The notes beneath the pieces were generated by a model. The model was not told the DNA's origin. It was given only the letters and a program-made list of their open reading frames with translations, and did no database searches. The translations under genes were made by a program, and so were the position numbers. Of a stretch of DNA of 64,000 nucleotides, positions 17,025 through 26,510 are shown piece by piece. Positions within the stretch are counted from its first letter, which is position 1. Each line of letters opens with the position of its first letter. The stretch covers positions 161,485 to 225,484 of the forward strand of contig NZ_BMTL01000012.1 in the NCBI RefSeq assembly GCF_014649655.1, read 5' to 3'. This stretch comes from Streptomyces humidus. GTDB taxonomy: Bacteria > Actinomycetota > Actinomycetes > Streptomycetales > Streptomycetaceae.

Positions 17025-17867
17025 ATGGCGGACGTCGTCGTCGTGCACGGAATTTTCGCCAACAGGTCGAGCCGCGACGAGATGCGCGACACATGGCTTG
17101 CGGCATTGCGCGAGGGGCTGGAGAACGTGCGGTACCGCGAGGCCGACAGCCTCACGATCGAATGCGTTTTCTACGGTCATCTCTACAACGACGGGAAAGC
17201 GGGACCCTCCTGGCAGTACGAGGTCGGGGACCTCGAGCCCGGACTCGAGCGGGAACTGCTGATCGCCTTCGCGGAGAGCATCGACGATCCCGCCCGCGAC
17301 GATCCCGCCCGCGACGAGGCGGGCAAGGCCGGATACGCGCCGAGAAGCGTCCAGTGGGCCATCGATTTCCTCCAGGCCCGCAAGGTCCTCGGCGGCACGA
17401 ACGCGAGGATTCTCGGGTTCGTGAAACAGGTGGCCCGCTATCTGCGGGACCCGGAATTCAAGAAGAAGGTGCAGGCCGAGTTCAGCGCCGCGATGGAGAG
17501 CGGGCCCCGCGTCGTCGTCGCGCACTCGCTGGGCAGCGTCGTGGCCTACGACTGGCTGCGGTCCCATGGGCCGACCTCCGCGAAGACCCTCGTCACCCTC
17601 GGCTCACCGCTGGGACTGCGACCCGTCCTGCGGGAACTGCACCCGTATCTCGACGCCTGCCCGGCCCCTTGGCCGCCCGGCATCGACACCTGGGTGAACG
17701 TCGCCGCGAAGGAGGACGCCGTCGCCACGGTCAAGAAGCTGAACGGGCTGTTCGCGGGGGAGATCCGCGACCTGACCGCGGCCAACTCCCGCGGCACCGC
17801 CCACGACGCGCTCGTCTACCTGAAGAACGTCCGCACCGCCGAGTCGGTGAAGGTGGCTCTTGGCTGA
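17025..17867 (+). CDS. alpha/beta-hydrolase, first gene of a putative conflict operon
   Basis: 280 aa. The fold opens with MADVVVVHGIF (oxyanion-hole HG), and the nucleophile elbow is VVVAHSLGSVVAYD with Ser168. TLVTLGSPLGL follows, as in lipase/PGAP1-type hydrolases. D231 and H260 are plausible acid and base. A DDPARDDPARDE repeat lies at ~88-98. There is no signal peptide, so it acts inside the cell. Its stop overlaps the TTG start of the next gene by 8 bp, which implies translational coupling. Lipase-like hydrolases often serve as effectors (membrane-lipid or ester cleavage) beside STAND NTPases; that role here is inferred from context. Confidence 0.85.
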   Translation: MADVVVVHGIFANRSSRDEMRDTWLAALREGLENVRYREADSLTIECVFYGHLYNDGKAGPSWQYEVGDLEPGLERELLIAFAESIDDPARDDPARDEAGKAGYAPRSVQWAIDFLQARKVLGGTNARILGFVKQVARYLRDPEFKKKVQAEFSAAMESGPRVVVAHSLGSVVAYDWLRSHGPTSAKTLVTLGSPLGLRPVLRELHPYLDACPAPWPPGIDTWVNVAAKEDAVATVKKLNGLFAGEIRDLTAANSRGTAHDALVYLKNVRTAESVKVALG

Positions 17868-20800
17868 GCGGGCGGGGTACTTCTGCATCTCCGGACGCCC
17901 GGCCTACGGCGGTGACTTCGACGATCTGAAGCTGTTGCCGCGGGAGGTGCGGGACGTCCGCCGGGAGCTGAGGGCTCTCGGACTGACCGAGCCGTTCGCC
18001 GGAGCGGGCGGGCCCGCGGAGGGGGACGCCCTCTCCCACCTGGACCTCTACGACGCCCTGTACGCCTGGAGCCGTCCCGCGGCCGGGGACCCGGACACGC
18101 CGCCGCCCGCGCGGACGGCGACCCTGGTGATCTACGCCACCGGTCACGGCTACCAGCTGGAGAACGAGTGGGCGCTCGTCCCGCCGGACCACGCCGATCC
18201 CCTCGACCCCCGGGCCATGCTGCCGCCCGCCGCGCTGCTCGCGGCCCTGAAGGACCGCGCCGACCTCGCCCAGGTCCTGCTCGTCCTGGACGCCTGCGGG
18301 GCCGCGCCCGGCGGGGAGCAGGCCCTGCTGGACGCCCTGGAGAAGTCCCGCTACCGGCCGCTGGACGGACAGTTCGACCTGTGGGTCGTGGCCGCCGCCC
18401 GGCGGGCCGAGACGGCTCAGCAGACCGTGTTCTCCGACGCTTTCACCGCGGCGCTGCGCGCCGCCGCCGTCCCCTCGGCCGACCAGCCGCATCTGGACCT
18501 GACCCGCGTGATGGAGTCCGTCCGGAAGGACCTGGCGGCGACCTCGCAGGGGGCGCGGATCGTCGCCGGGTACGAGGACCCGCGCTGCCGGGCCCTGCCC
18601 AACCCGCTGTTCATGCCGCCGGACCCGCCCGACTGGCTGCCGGGCGGCTGGAGCCGCAGCTCGCGCGGGGTGCACAGCCAGGACGCGCCCGGCTGGTACT
18701 TCACCGGACGCGACCGCGCGCTGCGCACCGTCCTCGACCATCTCACCGGCGTGGGAGCCGCTCCGCCGCTGTGGCTGACCGGCTCCCACGGCAGCGGCAA
18801 GACCGCCGTCCTCGGCCGGGTCGTCACCACCGCGACCGCCGCACTGCGCGACGCGCTCCCGGTCGTGGCCCGGCGGGGCGTCCTGCCGTCCGGCGACCTC
18901 GCTCTGGCCGCGGTCGACGCGCGCGGCCGCACCGCCGAGCGGCTGGCCGACGAGATCGCCCGCGCGCTGAAGCTCGACGCCGGGGGCGTCGCCGGTCTGC
19001 TGGCCGCGCTCGGCGGCGGCAACGGCGGCACGGTGCGGGGCGTCGTCGTCGACCACGTGGACGAGGCGGACGGGCCCGCCGCCGTACTGGCCCGCCTGGT
19101 GGAGCCGCTGGCCGCGCTGCCCGACGTCCGGGTGGTCCTCGGCGCGGCGCGCCCGCCGTCCGGCCCTGCGGCCGGGCCGGCCGTCGACCTCGACGACGGG
19201 GCGCACCGCGGCCCCGAGGCGGTCGGCGCGTATCTGCGGACCCGGCTCGCCTACGGCGGGCACCTCCCGCCGGAGGCCGCCGGGCCCCTGGAACGGCTCT
19301 GCGGCGGCTGCTTCGCGGCGGCCGTCACGGCGGCGGACGTCGTGGACCGGGAGCGCGCCGACCCGGTCGACCAGGCGTCGAAGGCCGTCGTCGAGCGGCT
19401 CGACGGCCTCTTCCGCCGAACGCTGGGGGACTTCCTCCCGCCGTCGGCCGCGGGCGCGGCGGCCGACGTCCTGAACGCGCTGTGCTCCTTCCACGACGGC
19501 CTCTTCCTGGACCTGCCGACCTGGGCCGCCGTCACCGCCCGCCACGCCGGCGTCCCCGTCACGGCGGCGGAGCTGGCGAGCTGCCTCGACGCCTGCCGGA
19601 GTTTCCTCGTGCGCCGCGAACTCACCGGCCGCCGGCCCGGCGACGCGCACGACGGCCTGCGGCCGCGCCACCAGCCGGCGCCGCCCGGGGGGCAGGGGCC
19701 TCACAGAGCCGTGCTGCACCGGCTGGTCGACGAGGTCGGCCCCGCTGACACGGCCTCCGGCTGGGAGCGTGTGCCGGCCCATCTGCTCGACATCCTGGCC
19801 GCGGCCGCCGCCGATCCGGGCGCCGACGCGGGCTCCCTCCTGGACGACCCCGGCTTCCTGCTCGCGCTGCCGCGGCCCACCATGACCCGCACCGTCAAGG
19901 CCCTGAGCGGCGGGGACCGGGCGGCGCGGGCGGCCGTGCGCAACGCCGAGCCGCGGCAGGCGCAGCCGCACCAGCGCCGCTTCGCCCTCGCGCTGGCCGC
20001 CACCCGGCAGGGGCTCACCCGCCTCGCGCACGCCGTCGGGCCCGTCGACGCGCCCTGCGGAACGCTGGAGGTGCGCTGGGCGCGGCCCGGGGCCCGCGAA
20101 CGGCAGTCGATCACGCGGGTGTCCGCAGGCGGGCGGCCCGGCCCCGGTTCCGTCGTCACCGCACACGACGACGGCACGCTGCTGTGGTGGGACGGCGGCA
20201 GCGGCGAGCCGGGGCCGTCCCGGCAGCTCGCGGGCCGTGTCACCGCGCTGAGCGCCCTGGAGACCGACGACGGCGTCGACGCGCTCGTCGTCCTGGCCGA
20301 CGGCTCGGTGCTGCGCTGCGCCCCGGACGCCGCCGCGCCCGACCAGGTGCTGCGGGCGGGCAAGGGCGTGCTGCCGGGCCCCTGCGCGGGCCACCCGGCC
20401 GGTTTCCTCGCGATGGGCGACGACAAGACCGTCGAGATGCTGGCCGTGGGGGCGTCGGGGGCCGAGCTGCTGGGCCGGGAGCTGCTGCGGGAGACGGTGG
20501 TCGCGACGGCCGTGGCCGGTCCGCCCGACGACCCGGTCGTCTGGGCGGCGACGCTGGACGGCGTGGTCCACCGCTGGTCCCCGGCCGCCGGGGGCGCGCC
20601 GCGCAGGGTCGGGCGGTGCCCGAACCCGGTCCGGCTGGCGGCCGCCGCGGACGGCGGGACGGCCGTGATCGTCGACACGGACGGCGGATGCACGTTCGTC
20701 GGCGGCGCGGCGGCTCTCGCGGGCGCGTCCCTGGCGCTCCCGCACGATCTGCGGGCGGTGCATCTGACACCCGACTGGTTCGTCGTCGCGGGCGGCCACC

Positions 20801-21087
20801 GGGACGGGAACTGGCTGGACACGTACGGCGTCACCGATGGCACCAGGGCTCGCTGGCCGCTGGACGGGTTGCCCACGGGTGTCCTCTCCCACCCTGCCGG
20901 GGGAGGGGAGCCCGCGTCCGACGGCGAGGCCGGGTCCGACGGAGCGCACCCGTCCGACGCGGGCCGCGCGTCCGCCGGGTGGTACGGGTCCGCCGGCCTG
21001 CTGGTGGCGACCTCGCGCGCGCCCGCCCTGCTGCGGGCCCGCACCCACCGACGGCACGGCATGTCACGGAACGGCCGCAGGAGGTAA
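17860..21087 (+). CDS. caspase-like peptidase / STAND NTPase / beta-propeller fusion
   Basis: 1075 aa from TTG 17860, overlapping the hydrolase gene. Domain 1 (about 1-240) is caspase-like: catalytic His96 in IYATGHGY, Cys146 in LLVLDACGAAPG, with ENEWALVPPDHAD as the usual strand after His. Domain 2 begins at FTGRDRAL (~281), has Walker A GSHGSGKT at 308-315 and Walker B VVVDHVDEA near 395-403, as in STAND/AAA switches. A helical region spans ~440-690. The C-terminus (~690-1050) repeats strand pairs such as SVVTAHDDGTLLWWDGG and PVVWAATLDGVVHRWSP, a WD40-like propeller suited to ligand sensing. Family knowledge: sensing by the propeller drives NTPase oligomerisation and caspase activation. 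The target is unknown. Confidence 0.85.
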   Translation: MAERAGYFCISGRPAYGGDFDDLKLLPREVRDVRRELRALGLTEPFAGAGGPAEGDALSHLDLYDALYAWSRPAAGDPDTPPPARTATLVIYATGHGYQLENEWALVPPDHADPLDPRAMLPPAALLAALKDRADLAQVLLVLDACGAAPGGEQALLDALEKSRYRPLDGQFDLWVVAAARRAETAQQTVFSDAFTAALRAAAVPSADQPHLDLTRVMESVRKDLAATSQGARIVAGYEDPRCRALPNPLFMPPDPPDWLPGGWSRSSRGVHSQDAPGWYFTGRDRALRTVLDHLTGVGAAPPLWLTGSHGSGKTAVLGRVVTTATAALRDALPVVARRGVLPSGDLALAAVDARGRTAERLADEIARALKLDAGGVAGLLAALGGGNGGTVRGVVVDHVDEADGPAAVLARLVEPLAALPDVRVVLGAARPPSGPAAGPAVDLDDGAHRGPEAVGAYLRTRLAYGGHLPPEAAGPLERLCGGCFAAAVTAADVVDRERADPVDQASKAVVERLDGLFRRTLGDFLPPSAAGAAADVLNALCSFHDGLFLDLPTWAAVTARHAGVPVTAAELASCLDACRSFLVRRELTGRRPGDAHDGLRPRHQPAPPGGQGPHRAVLHRLVDEVGPADTASGWERVPAHLLDILAAAAADPGADAGSLLDDPGFLLALPRPTMTRTVKALSGGDRAARAAVRNAEPRQAQPHQRRFALALAATRQGLTRLAHAVGPVDAPCGTLEVRWARPGARERQSITRVSAGGRPGPGSVVTAHDDGTLLWWDGGSGEPGPSRQLAGRVTALSALETDDGVDALVVLADGSVLRCAPDAAAPDQVLRAGKGVLPGPCAGHPAGFLAMGDDKTVEMLAVGASGAELLGRELLRETVVATAVAGPPDDPVVWAATLDGVVHRWSPAAGGAPRRVGRCPNPVRLAAAADGGTAVIVDTDGGCTFVGGAAALAGASLALPHDLRAVHLTPDWFVVAGGHRDGNWLDTYGVTDGTRARWPLDGLPTGVLSHPAGGGEPASDGEAGSDGAHPSDAGRASAGWYGSAGLLVATSRAPALLRARTHRRHGMSRNGRRR

Positions 21088-21092
21088 CCCTC

Positions 21093-24000
21093 ATGACAGT
21101 GTCGCCCCCCTCCCCGGCCACCGTGCCCGACACCGCGTTCGTCCGCGACCGGCTGGTCTGCCTGCTGATGTCGCTGAACCGCATGGCCGCGCGGGATCTC
21201 ACCGAGGAGGAACTCGCCGCGCAGACCGCGGAGTCGGGCCTCGCGGACGGCTGGCTCGGCGAGCTGTGCGACCGGCCGGACCGCGACGCCGTTCTGGCCT
21301 CCCTGCCCGCGTGGCTGACGGTCGCCGACGACAGCGGCCTGGCCGTCCTCGTCGAGGTGGCCTCGGGCGGGTCGGCGACGGCGGGCCCGGCCGCGGCGTC
21401 GGACGAGGACGACGCCCAGGCCGCTGCCGCTGCCGCTGCCGCTGAGGCGGATGCGGCGCGTGAGCGGATGCGGCGGCTGCTCCCGCTGCTCGGCGGGGAA
21501 GTCCCGGACCAGCTGGCGGACTTGTGGGCCGACTGCCCCGCCCGTCCCGCACAGGACGGTCCCCCGGAACGGGACGGGGCGGCGCGCTCTCCGCTGCACG
21601 CGGCCGTGGCCGACGGGGCCGGCGGACGTGTCGCGATCACGCTGGCCGACGCGTCGGATCCGGTCGGCGGGGCCGGCTGGGTCAGGCCCCTGGCGTGGGC
21701 CGGGCCGTGTCTGATCCAGGCCCGGGACGCGGTCGTCGCTCTGCTGAGCGGGTTCGGCGGCGTCGAGGCCGGAGCGCGTCCCGCACTCCCGGTGGGGGTG
21801 TGGCCCGCCGCCCACCTCCAGGACCAGGCCGTCGGACTCGGCTACGCCCTCGACGCCCTCGCCGGATTCACCGGGCTGCCCCGGCCGGATCTGCCGGCCG
21901 TCGGGGTGCCGGCCGGCGGGCAGACCCTCGCGCCGATGACGGACGCCGACCTGACCGGCCGGGTCGAGGCGCTCGCGCTGATCGGCGTCACCGAACTCCT
22001 CGCCCCCACCGCGCGGGGCTGGGTGAGGGCGGGCCCCGGCGGTGTGCGGGAACCGGTGCCGGGCGTGTCCGCCGCCCTCACCCTCGACGGGGCCGCCACC
22101 GCCGTCTGGGGCGAGGCGTGGACCGAGTGGAAGCATGCCCGGCACCGCGAGGAACTGCTCGCCCTGGGCTGGGTGGTCCAGCCGCTGGAGGCCCGGCCGG
22201 ACGACGCCCTGGTGAAGCAGGTCGCCGACCTCCGCGAGATCTTCCACGGCAAGGACCCGAAGCCCAAGGCGAGCGCGGCGACCACGGAGAGTACGGCGGG
22301 CGGGGGCGGAAACGGTCTGAACGGCCGAAACGGCGGCAAGGCCGGCAAGGCCGGCAAGGGTGCCAAGGGGAACAGGGAGGGCGACGGGAGCGGGGGGAGG
22401 AAGGGCCGGGAGAGCGGGCGGGCGAGACGGGTGGTGGCTGTCGTCGGCGGCACCGTGCGCAGCGGCAAGAGCACCATCGCCCGGCTGCTCGCCCAGGACC
22501 TGCGCGGACGTGGCTGGCAGGTCCAGGCGTTACGGTCCACCCGGGGTGAACTGCCCGACCGCGACCCGCTGATCGAGGCCGCCCGGCGGGCGGTCGCGCT
22601 GACGGAGCGCGAGGAGGGCCGGCCCTGTCTGCTGATCCTGGACGGGCTGCTCCCCCTCCAGGGCGGCAACAGGGCGGTGGACGAACTGCTGCCGCTGGTG
22701 TCGGAGGCCGTCCACTGCAGTGTCCTCGCCCTGCTGGAGTACGACGTCTCCGCGAACTTCGAGTGGAGCACGGACAGCGTGGACGTCGTCCCGGCCGTCG
22801 TGGGCGGGCCGCATCTCGAGGACTTCGTCAAGGCGGTGGCCCTCGCGCGGCCGGGCGAGGCGAAGAGCGAGGCCGGCCTCGCCGAGGTGCGGCGCGGCGA
22901 CGGCAGCCGCGATCTGGACCGGATCATCAGGGTCATGACCAACGGGGGAAGGGAGGACCCCGTCCTCGTCTGCTTCGGCGGCCTCGGAGTCGCCCAGCAG
23001 AACGCGGTGGCCGACATGGCGGCGGCCTCCCTGATCCACTCGGGCGTCCCCGCGGAGACGCTGGCCGACCTCACCGAGGAGGAGCGCGAGACCCTCGGCG
23101 TGGAGACCCTCGACGGACAGGGCCTCATCAGGATCCCCAGCGTCGAGGACAGCACCCGGATCCTCCAGCGCGTCCTGCAGATCCAGGAGGAGATCGACGC
23201 GGGCGACGACCGGGAGGAGCCCGACCAGGTCCCCGTCCCGGGTCCGGAGCGGCTGCGCGAGCAGGTCGTCGAGCGGCTGCTGCCCCGGATCGAGGCGCTG
23301 ATGCGGCACGAGCGCGGCGAGGTCCTGCCACGGCTGCTGGGAGCCCGGCTCTATCACGCCGAGGTGGCCGCCGAACTGCTGAAACGCACCCACCACGGCG
23401 CTTTCGCCGAGTGGCTCAGCCGGGCGCAGGCCGCCGAACTGGCCCGCTGTCTCTCAGCGCTCGGCAACTCGCTGAGCGAGGACATCGGCAAGGACGTCAT
23501 CCTGGAGTTCACCAAGCGCCTCGAGGACGAGCCGGCGACGCTGCGCCTGTTCGACCTGGTCACCGTGATCCGCGGCATCCGGCACGCCATGTCCACCGGC
23601 GCGCTCGCCCTGAAACACGTCGTGGCCTGGCTGCACGCGCAGGTGAACGCCGTCCTGTCGAGCGGGGAGGGCACCGCCCAGGAGCGGCTCCACCTGCTCG
23701 ACCGGATCGAGTGGTTCCAGAACGCCGACCTCGACGAGATCGTCGTCAAGCGGGTCGCCGAGGTCGTCACCGGCCTGGACCCCTCCCGCCCCGCCGACTA
23801 CTTCCTCGTGCTGCGCGCCCTGCGCCTGCAGCGACGGCTGTGGCGGCGGGTGGCGGACGACGTCGCGGTCCACTACGAGGACGCCGCCGGCTACCACCCC
23901 GTCGATCAGGAGCCGGGCCCCGAGGAGCTGGTCGCCTACCAGCCCCGGGCCGAGGACGGCTTCGCGGTGATCCTCGCCGGGATGATGCTGCGCCGGCACG

Positions 24001-26324
24001 TCGAGCGGACCGAGTGGTCCGCGATGATCGACGAACACCGGGACCTCCTCCAGCCCGCCCTGGACGCCAGCAGCCCGCGCGACGTGATCACCGCCCTGCA
24101 CGAACTGCGGCGCACCTCCGGCATGCACCGCAACGAGATCTTCAAACGGGCCATCGACACCCGTCACGACAACGGCCGTTACCTGGGCGCGCTGCGCGCG
24201 CTCGTCCGCCGCGCCACCCCGATGGAGACCGTGGAGCTGCTGCGGGTCGTGCAGGGTCTGCACGCCTGGTGCGCCTGTCTGCTGCTGTCGGCGGAGACCC
24301 GCGGCCTGGTGTGGACGCAGGACAACGATCCCGACGAGTCGCTCGTCGCGCGGCTGGTCGACGCGACGAAGAACGACCCCAAGGCGGCGGGCATGCTGCT
24401 GTCCGTGACGCACGCGGTGGAGAGCCCCTACCACCAGAGCGGCCAGAGCTTCGCCCAGCGGCTGGGCGACGGGCTCGGCGAGGCGACCGTCCTCGAATGG
24501 CTGGTCAAGGACCCCCGCCCGTCCGTGAAATACCACCTGGTCAAGGGGTTGTGGGAGGCGCAGGTCGGCTACCGGGAGCGGTGCCTGGAGCAGATGGTGG
24601 AGATCGTCGCGCTGGCGCTCACCACCTCCCGCCGCGTCTGGGGCCCCCGGCTCGCCCTGTGGATCGGCGCGGACCCCGAGTTCGGTCCGGGGTTCCTGCA
24701 CGACCTGCGCGAGCGGGTCGGCATCGACGATCTGCTGGTCGGCATGAGCGTGTGGTCGCCGCCGGACGCGCAGGCCGAGTTCCACCGCCTGGCCCGCGCC
24801 CTCTACCCGACGGCCGCGCTCCGCTACGCCCAGACGTTCCACGCCGGCGAGCTGGCGCAGCGGCTGGCCAACGCCTCGTCCGTCGCCGTCGCCGAGGCCT
24901 GCCGCGAGATCGCCCGCACGATGCGGCACACCGACGGCATCTCCGGAGCGGCTCTGCTGAAGGCGACCGGCCGGCTGATCGGGCGGCCGCACGTATGGAC
25001 GGACCGGCTCGACACCGTCCGGACGGGGGAGGAGTTCACCCAGTTCCTGAGCATCGTCAGCGACATCGACCGGGGGTTCGTGCGCCGTCTCCTCGGCGAG
25101 TACGGCGAGCGCACGATGCGCACCGCCGTCCAGGAGACGGAGGAGCTGAGACTGGTGTGGAAGACGCGCTCGGCCATGTACCAGAACCCGCTCGCCGCCA
25201 CCGGCATGCTCTCGGTCCTGGAGCAGATCGCCGAGCTCGGCCGGGCCGTCTACGCGCGGCTCTCGGACGACGCCGTCCTGATGAAGATCTTCACCGACGA
25301 ACTGCAACTGCTGCAGAACCCGTCGGAGCAGTACATGGCCGCCCTGCACCTGGCGCGGATCGGGATCGGCCCCCACCACCGCAACGCCGACTGGACCGAG
25401 ACGACCTTCGAGCTGAAGAAGCGGCTCATCACCACGTTCTCCAACCCGCGCGTCATCCGGGACGTCCTGCGTACCGTGGCGCTGTGGGAACGCCGTTGGG
25501 CGGTCGAGCTGGTGGACAGGATCGAGCTCGGCAAGATGGAGCGCCGCCTGCGGCTGGGGCTGATCGCCGACCTGCAGCCGACCGTCGGCCTCGCCGCGCT
25601 CCTCATCAGTCTCGGCGACGAGGGCAAGGCCTCGGCCACGCTCGACATGCTGGAAGGGGTCGGCTGGGAGCGGGTGGTCGAGCGCGTCGACCTGCCGTCG
25701 GCGGTCCTCCTGCTGCGGCTGGTGGGCCAGTTGCGGCCGCATCACGGCGGCACGGTCGCCTCGGCGGTCAACGCCCGGGTCGTCACGCTGCCGGCCCGTG
25801 AGATCGTCCTCGACGACCGGGCCATGTGGCGCGAGGTGGGCCACGCCTGCCAGGCGCTCGCGGCGGCCGGCCGGCCGGTGCAGGGCATGGGCGGCCTCCC
25901 GGCCCGCGAACCGCTCCTCGCCGACGCCCCGGCCGTCTCGCGCGCCCTGCACTGGTTCCCGGCCACGCCCTGGCGGGCCCGTTACCGGACGCGGGCCGTC
26001 GAGCGCCTGATCTCCCATCCGCCGCGCTCCGGCGGCGACCTTGCCCTCGCCCTCGCGGGAGCCGCCTCCGCCGGCCGCCTGACCGACCTCCTCGCCGTCC
26101 TCCCCGATCTGAAGCCGCTCGCGGCCGCCGGCACCAGGGACCTCGCCGACCTGACGGAGTTCGCCGGTCACCACCCCGCTCTCGCCGCCGTCCTGCGCCC
26201 GTACCACGCCCTCTTCGACGCCCATCTGCAGTCCGCGACGTCCGTGGCGTCGCTGGACACGCGCCGTCTGCGCCTCGGCATCACGGCCGTCGCGGCCGGC
26301 ACGACGTTCGACGACGCGGGCTGA
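21093..26324 (+). CDS. giant P-loop NTPase with alpha-helical solenoid, third gene of the conflict operon
   Basis: 1743 aa. ATG 21093 follows GCAGGAGG and lies 5 bp after the previous stop. Residues ~1-370 are an unassigned region (RLVCLLMSLNRMAARDLTEEELAA...), then an acidic/Ala stretch near 110 and a Gly/Asn/Lys linker (~385-440). Walker A is GTVRSGKS with Lys459, and a Walker-B-like strand LLILDG has Asp517. From ~700 to the end is a long run of helices (about 1000 residues) without a recognisable catalytic motif, likely a repeat solenoid. No known effector domain is seen, so it may be the sensor or regulator for the hydrolase and caspase encoded just upstream. The function is unassigned; only the P-loop and operon membership are firm. 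Confidence 0.8.
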   Translation: MTVSPPSPATVPDTAFVRDRLVCLLMSLNRMAARDLTEEELAAQTAESGLADGWLGELCDRPDRDAVLASLPAWLTVADDSGLAVLVEVASGGSATAGPAAASDEDDAQAAAAAAAAEADAARERMRRLLPLLGGEVPDQLADLWADCPARPAQDGPPERDGAARSPLHAAVADGAGGRVAITLADASDPVGGAGWVRPLAWAGPCLIQARDAVVALLSGFGGVEAGARPALPVGVWPAAHLQDQAVGLGYALDALAGFTGLPRPDLPAVGVPAGGQTLAPMTDADLTGRVEALALIGVTELLAPTARGWVRAGPGGVREPVPGVSAALTLDGAATAVWGEAWTEWKHARHREELLALGWVVQPLEARPDDALVKQVADLREIFHGKDPKPKASAATTESTAGGGGNGLNGRNGGKAGKAGKGAKGNREGDGSGGRKGRESGRARRVVAVVGGTVRSGKSTIARLLAQDLRGRGWQVQALRSTRGELPDRDPLIEAARRAVALTEREEGRPCLLILDGLLPLQGGNRAVDELLPLVSEAVHCSVLALLEYDVSANFEWSTDSVDVVPAVVGGPHLEDFVKAVALARPGEAKSEAGLAEVRRGDGSRDLDRIIRVMTNGGREDPVLVCFGGLGVAQQNAVADMAAASLIHSGVPAETLADLTEEERETLGVETLDGQGLIRIPSVEDSTRILQRVLQIQEEIDAGDDREEPDQVPVPGPERLREQVVERLLPRIEALMRHERGEVLPRLLGARLYHAEVAAELLKRTHHGAFAEWLSRAQAAELARCLSALGNSLSEDIGKDVILEFTKRLEDEPATLRLFDLVTVIRGIRHAMSTGALALKHVVAWLHAQVNAVLSSGEGTAQERLHLLDRIEWFQNADLDEIVVKRVAEVVTGLDPSRPADYFLVLRALRLQRRLWRRVADDVAVHYEDAAGYHPVDQEPGPEELVAYQPRAEDGFAVILAGMMLRRHVERTEWSAMIDEHRDLLQPALDASSPRDVITALHELRRTSGMHRNEIFKRAIDTRHDNGRYLGALRALVRRATPMETVELLRVVQGLHAWCACLLLSAETRGLVWTQDNDPDESLVARLVDATKNDPKAAGMLLSVTHAVESPYHQSGQSFAQRLGDGLGEATVLEWLVKDPRPSVKYHLVKGLWEAQVGYRERCLEQMVEIVALALTTSRRVWGPRLALWIGADPEFGPGFLHDLRERVGIDDLLVGMSVWSPPDAQAEFHRLARALYPTAALRYAQTFHAGELAQRLANASSVAVAEACREIARTMRHTDGISGAALLKATGRLIGRPHVWTDRLDTVRTGEEFTQFLSIVSDIDRGFVRRLLGEYGERTMRTAVQETEELRLVWKTRSAMYQNPLAATGMLSVLEQIAELGRAVYARLSDDAVLMKIFTDELQLLQNPSEQYMAALHLARIGIGPHHRNADWTETTFELKKRLITTFSNPRVIRDVLRTVALWERRWAVELVDRIELGKMERRLRLGLIADLQPTVGLAALLISLGDEGKASATLDMLEGVGWERVVERVDLPSAVLLLRLVGQLRPHHGGTVASAVNARVVTLPAREIVLDDRAMWREVGHACQALAAAGRPVQGMGGLPAREPLLADAPAVSRALHWFPATPWRARYRTRAVERLISHPPRSGGDLALALAGAASAGRLTDLLAVLPDLKPLAAAGTRDLADLTEFAGHHPALAAVLRPYHALFDAHLQSATSVASLDTRRLRLGITAVAAGTTFDDAG

Positions 26325-26407
26325 ACGAGCGCGCCGGCCGGGCGGCTCCCGGACGGGCGGGCCGGCCGCCCGGGGCCGTGCGGCGGCCGACGACGGGCCG
26401 CGATGCT

Positions 26408-26423
26408 TCTACGATGCTGTAGA
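26408..26423. promoter_or_regulatory. BlaI-type operator
   Basis: TCTAC-N6-GTAGA, a perfect dyad of the TAC/GTA kind bound by BlaI/MecI repressors, lies about 90 bp before the BlaI-like start. It implies autoregulation. The remaining gap 26325-26510 has no gene. Confidence 0.6.
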
Positions 26424-26510
26424 GAAGGCGTCCCGGCAGAGGTCCGGCAGACGGCCGGCGTCTATACGATGGCCGACCGGACAACGGACGCGGCGAAAAG
26501 GAGACTGGGC

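Noticed and set aside
17731..21057. Very long open frame on the minus strand, opposite the caspase-STAND gene
   Set aside because: It is the antisense image of a GC-rich gene; its product is Arg/Gly/Pro-rich with no family resemblance, while the plus frame has clear catalytic motifs.
22763..25801. Long plus-strand frame inside the third operon gene
   Set aside because: Shifted-frame shadow with low-complexity Arg/Pro/Ala composition; the 21093 frame has an RBS, P-loop and normal amino-acid use.
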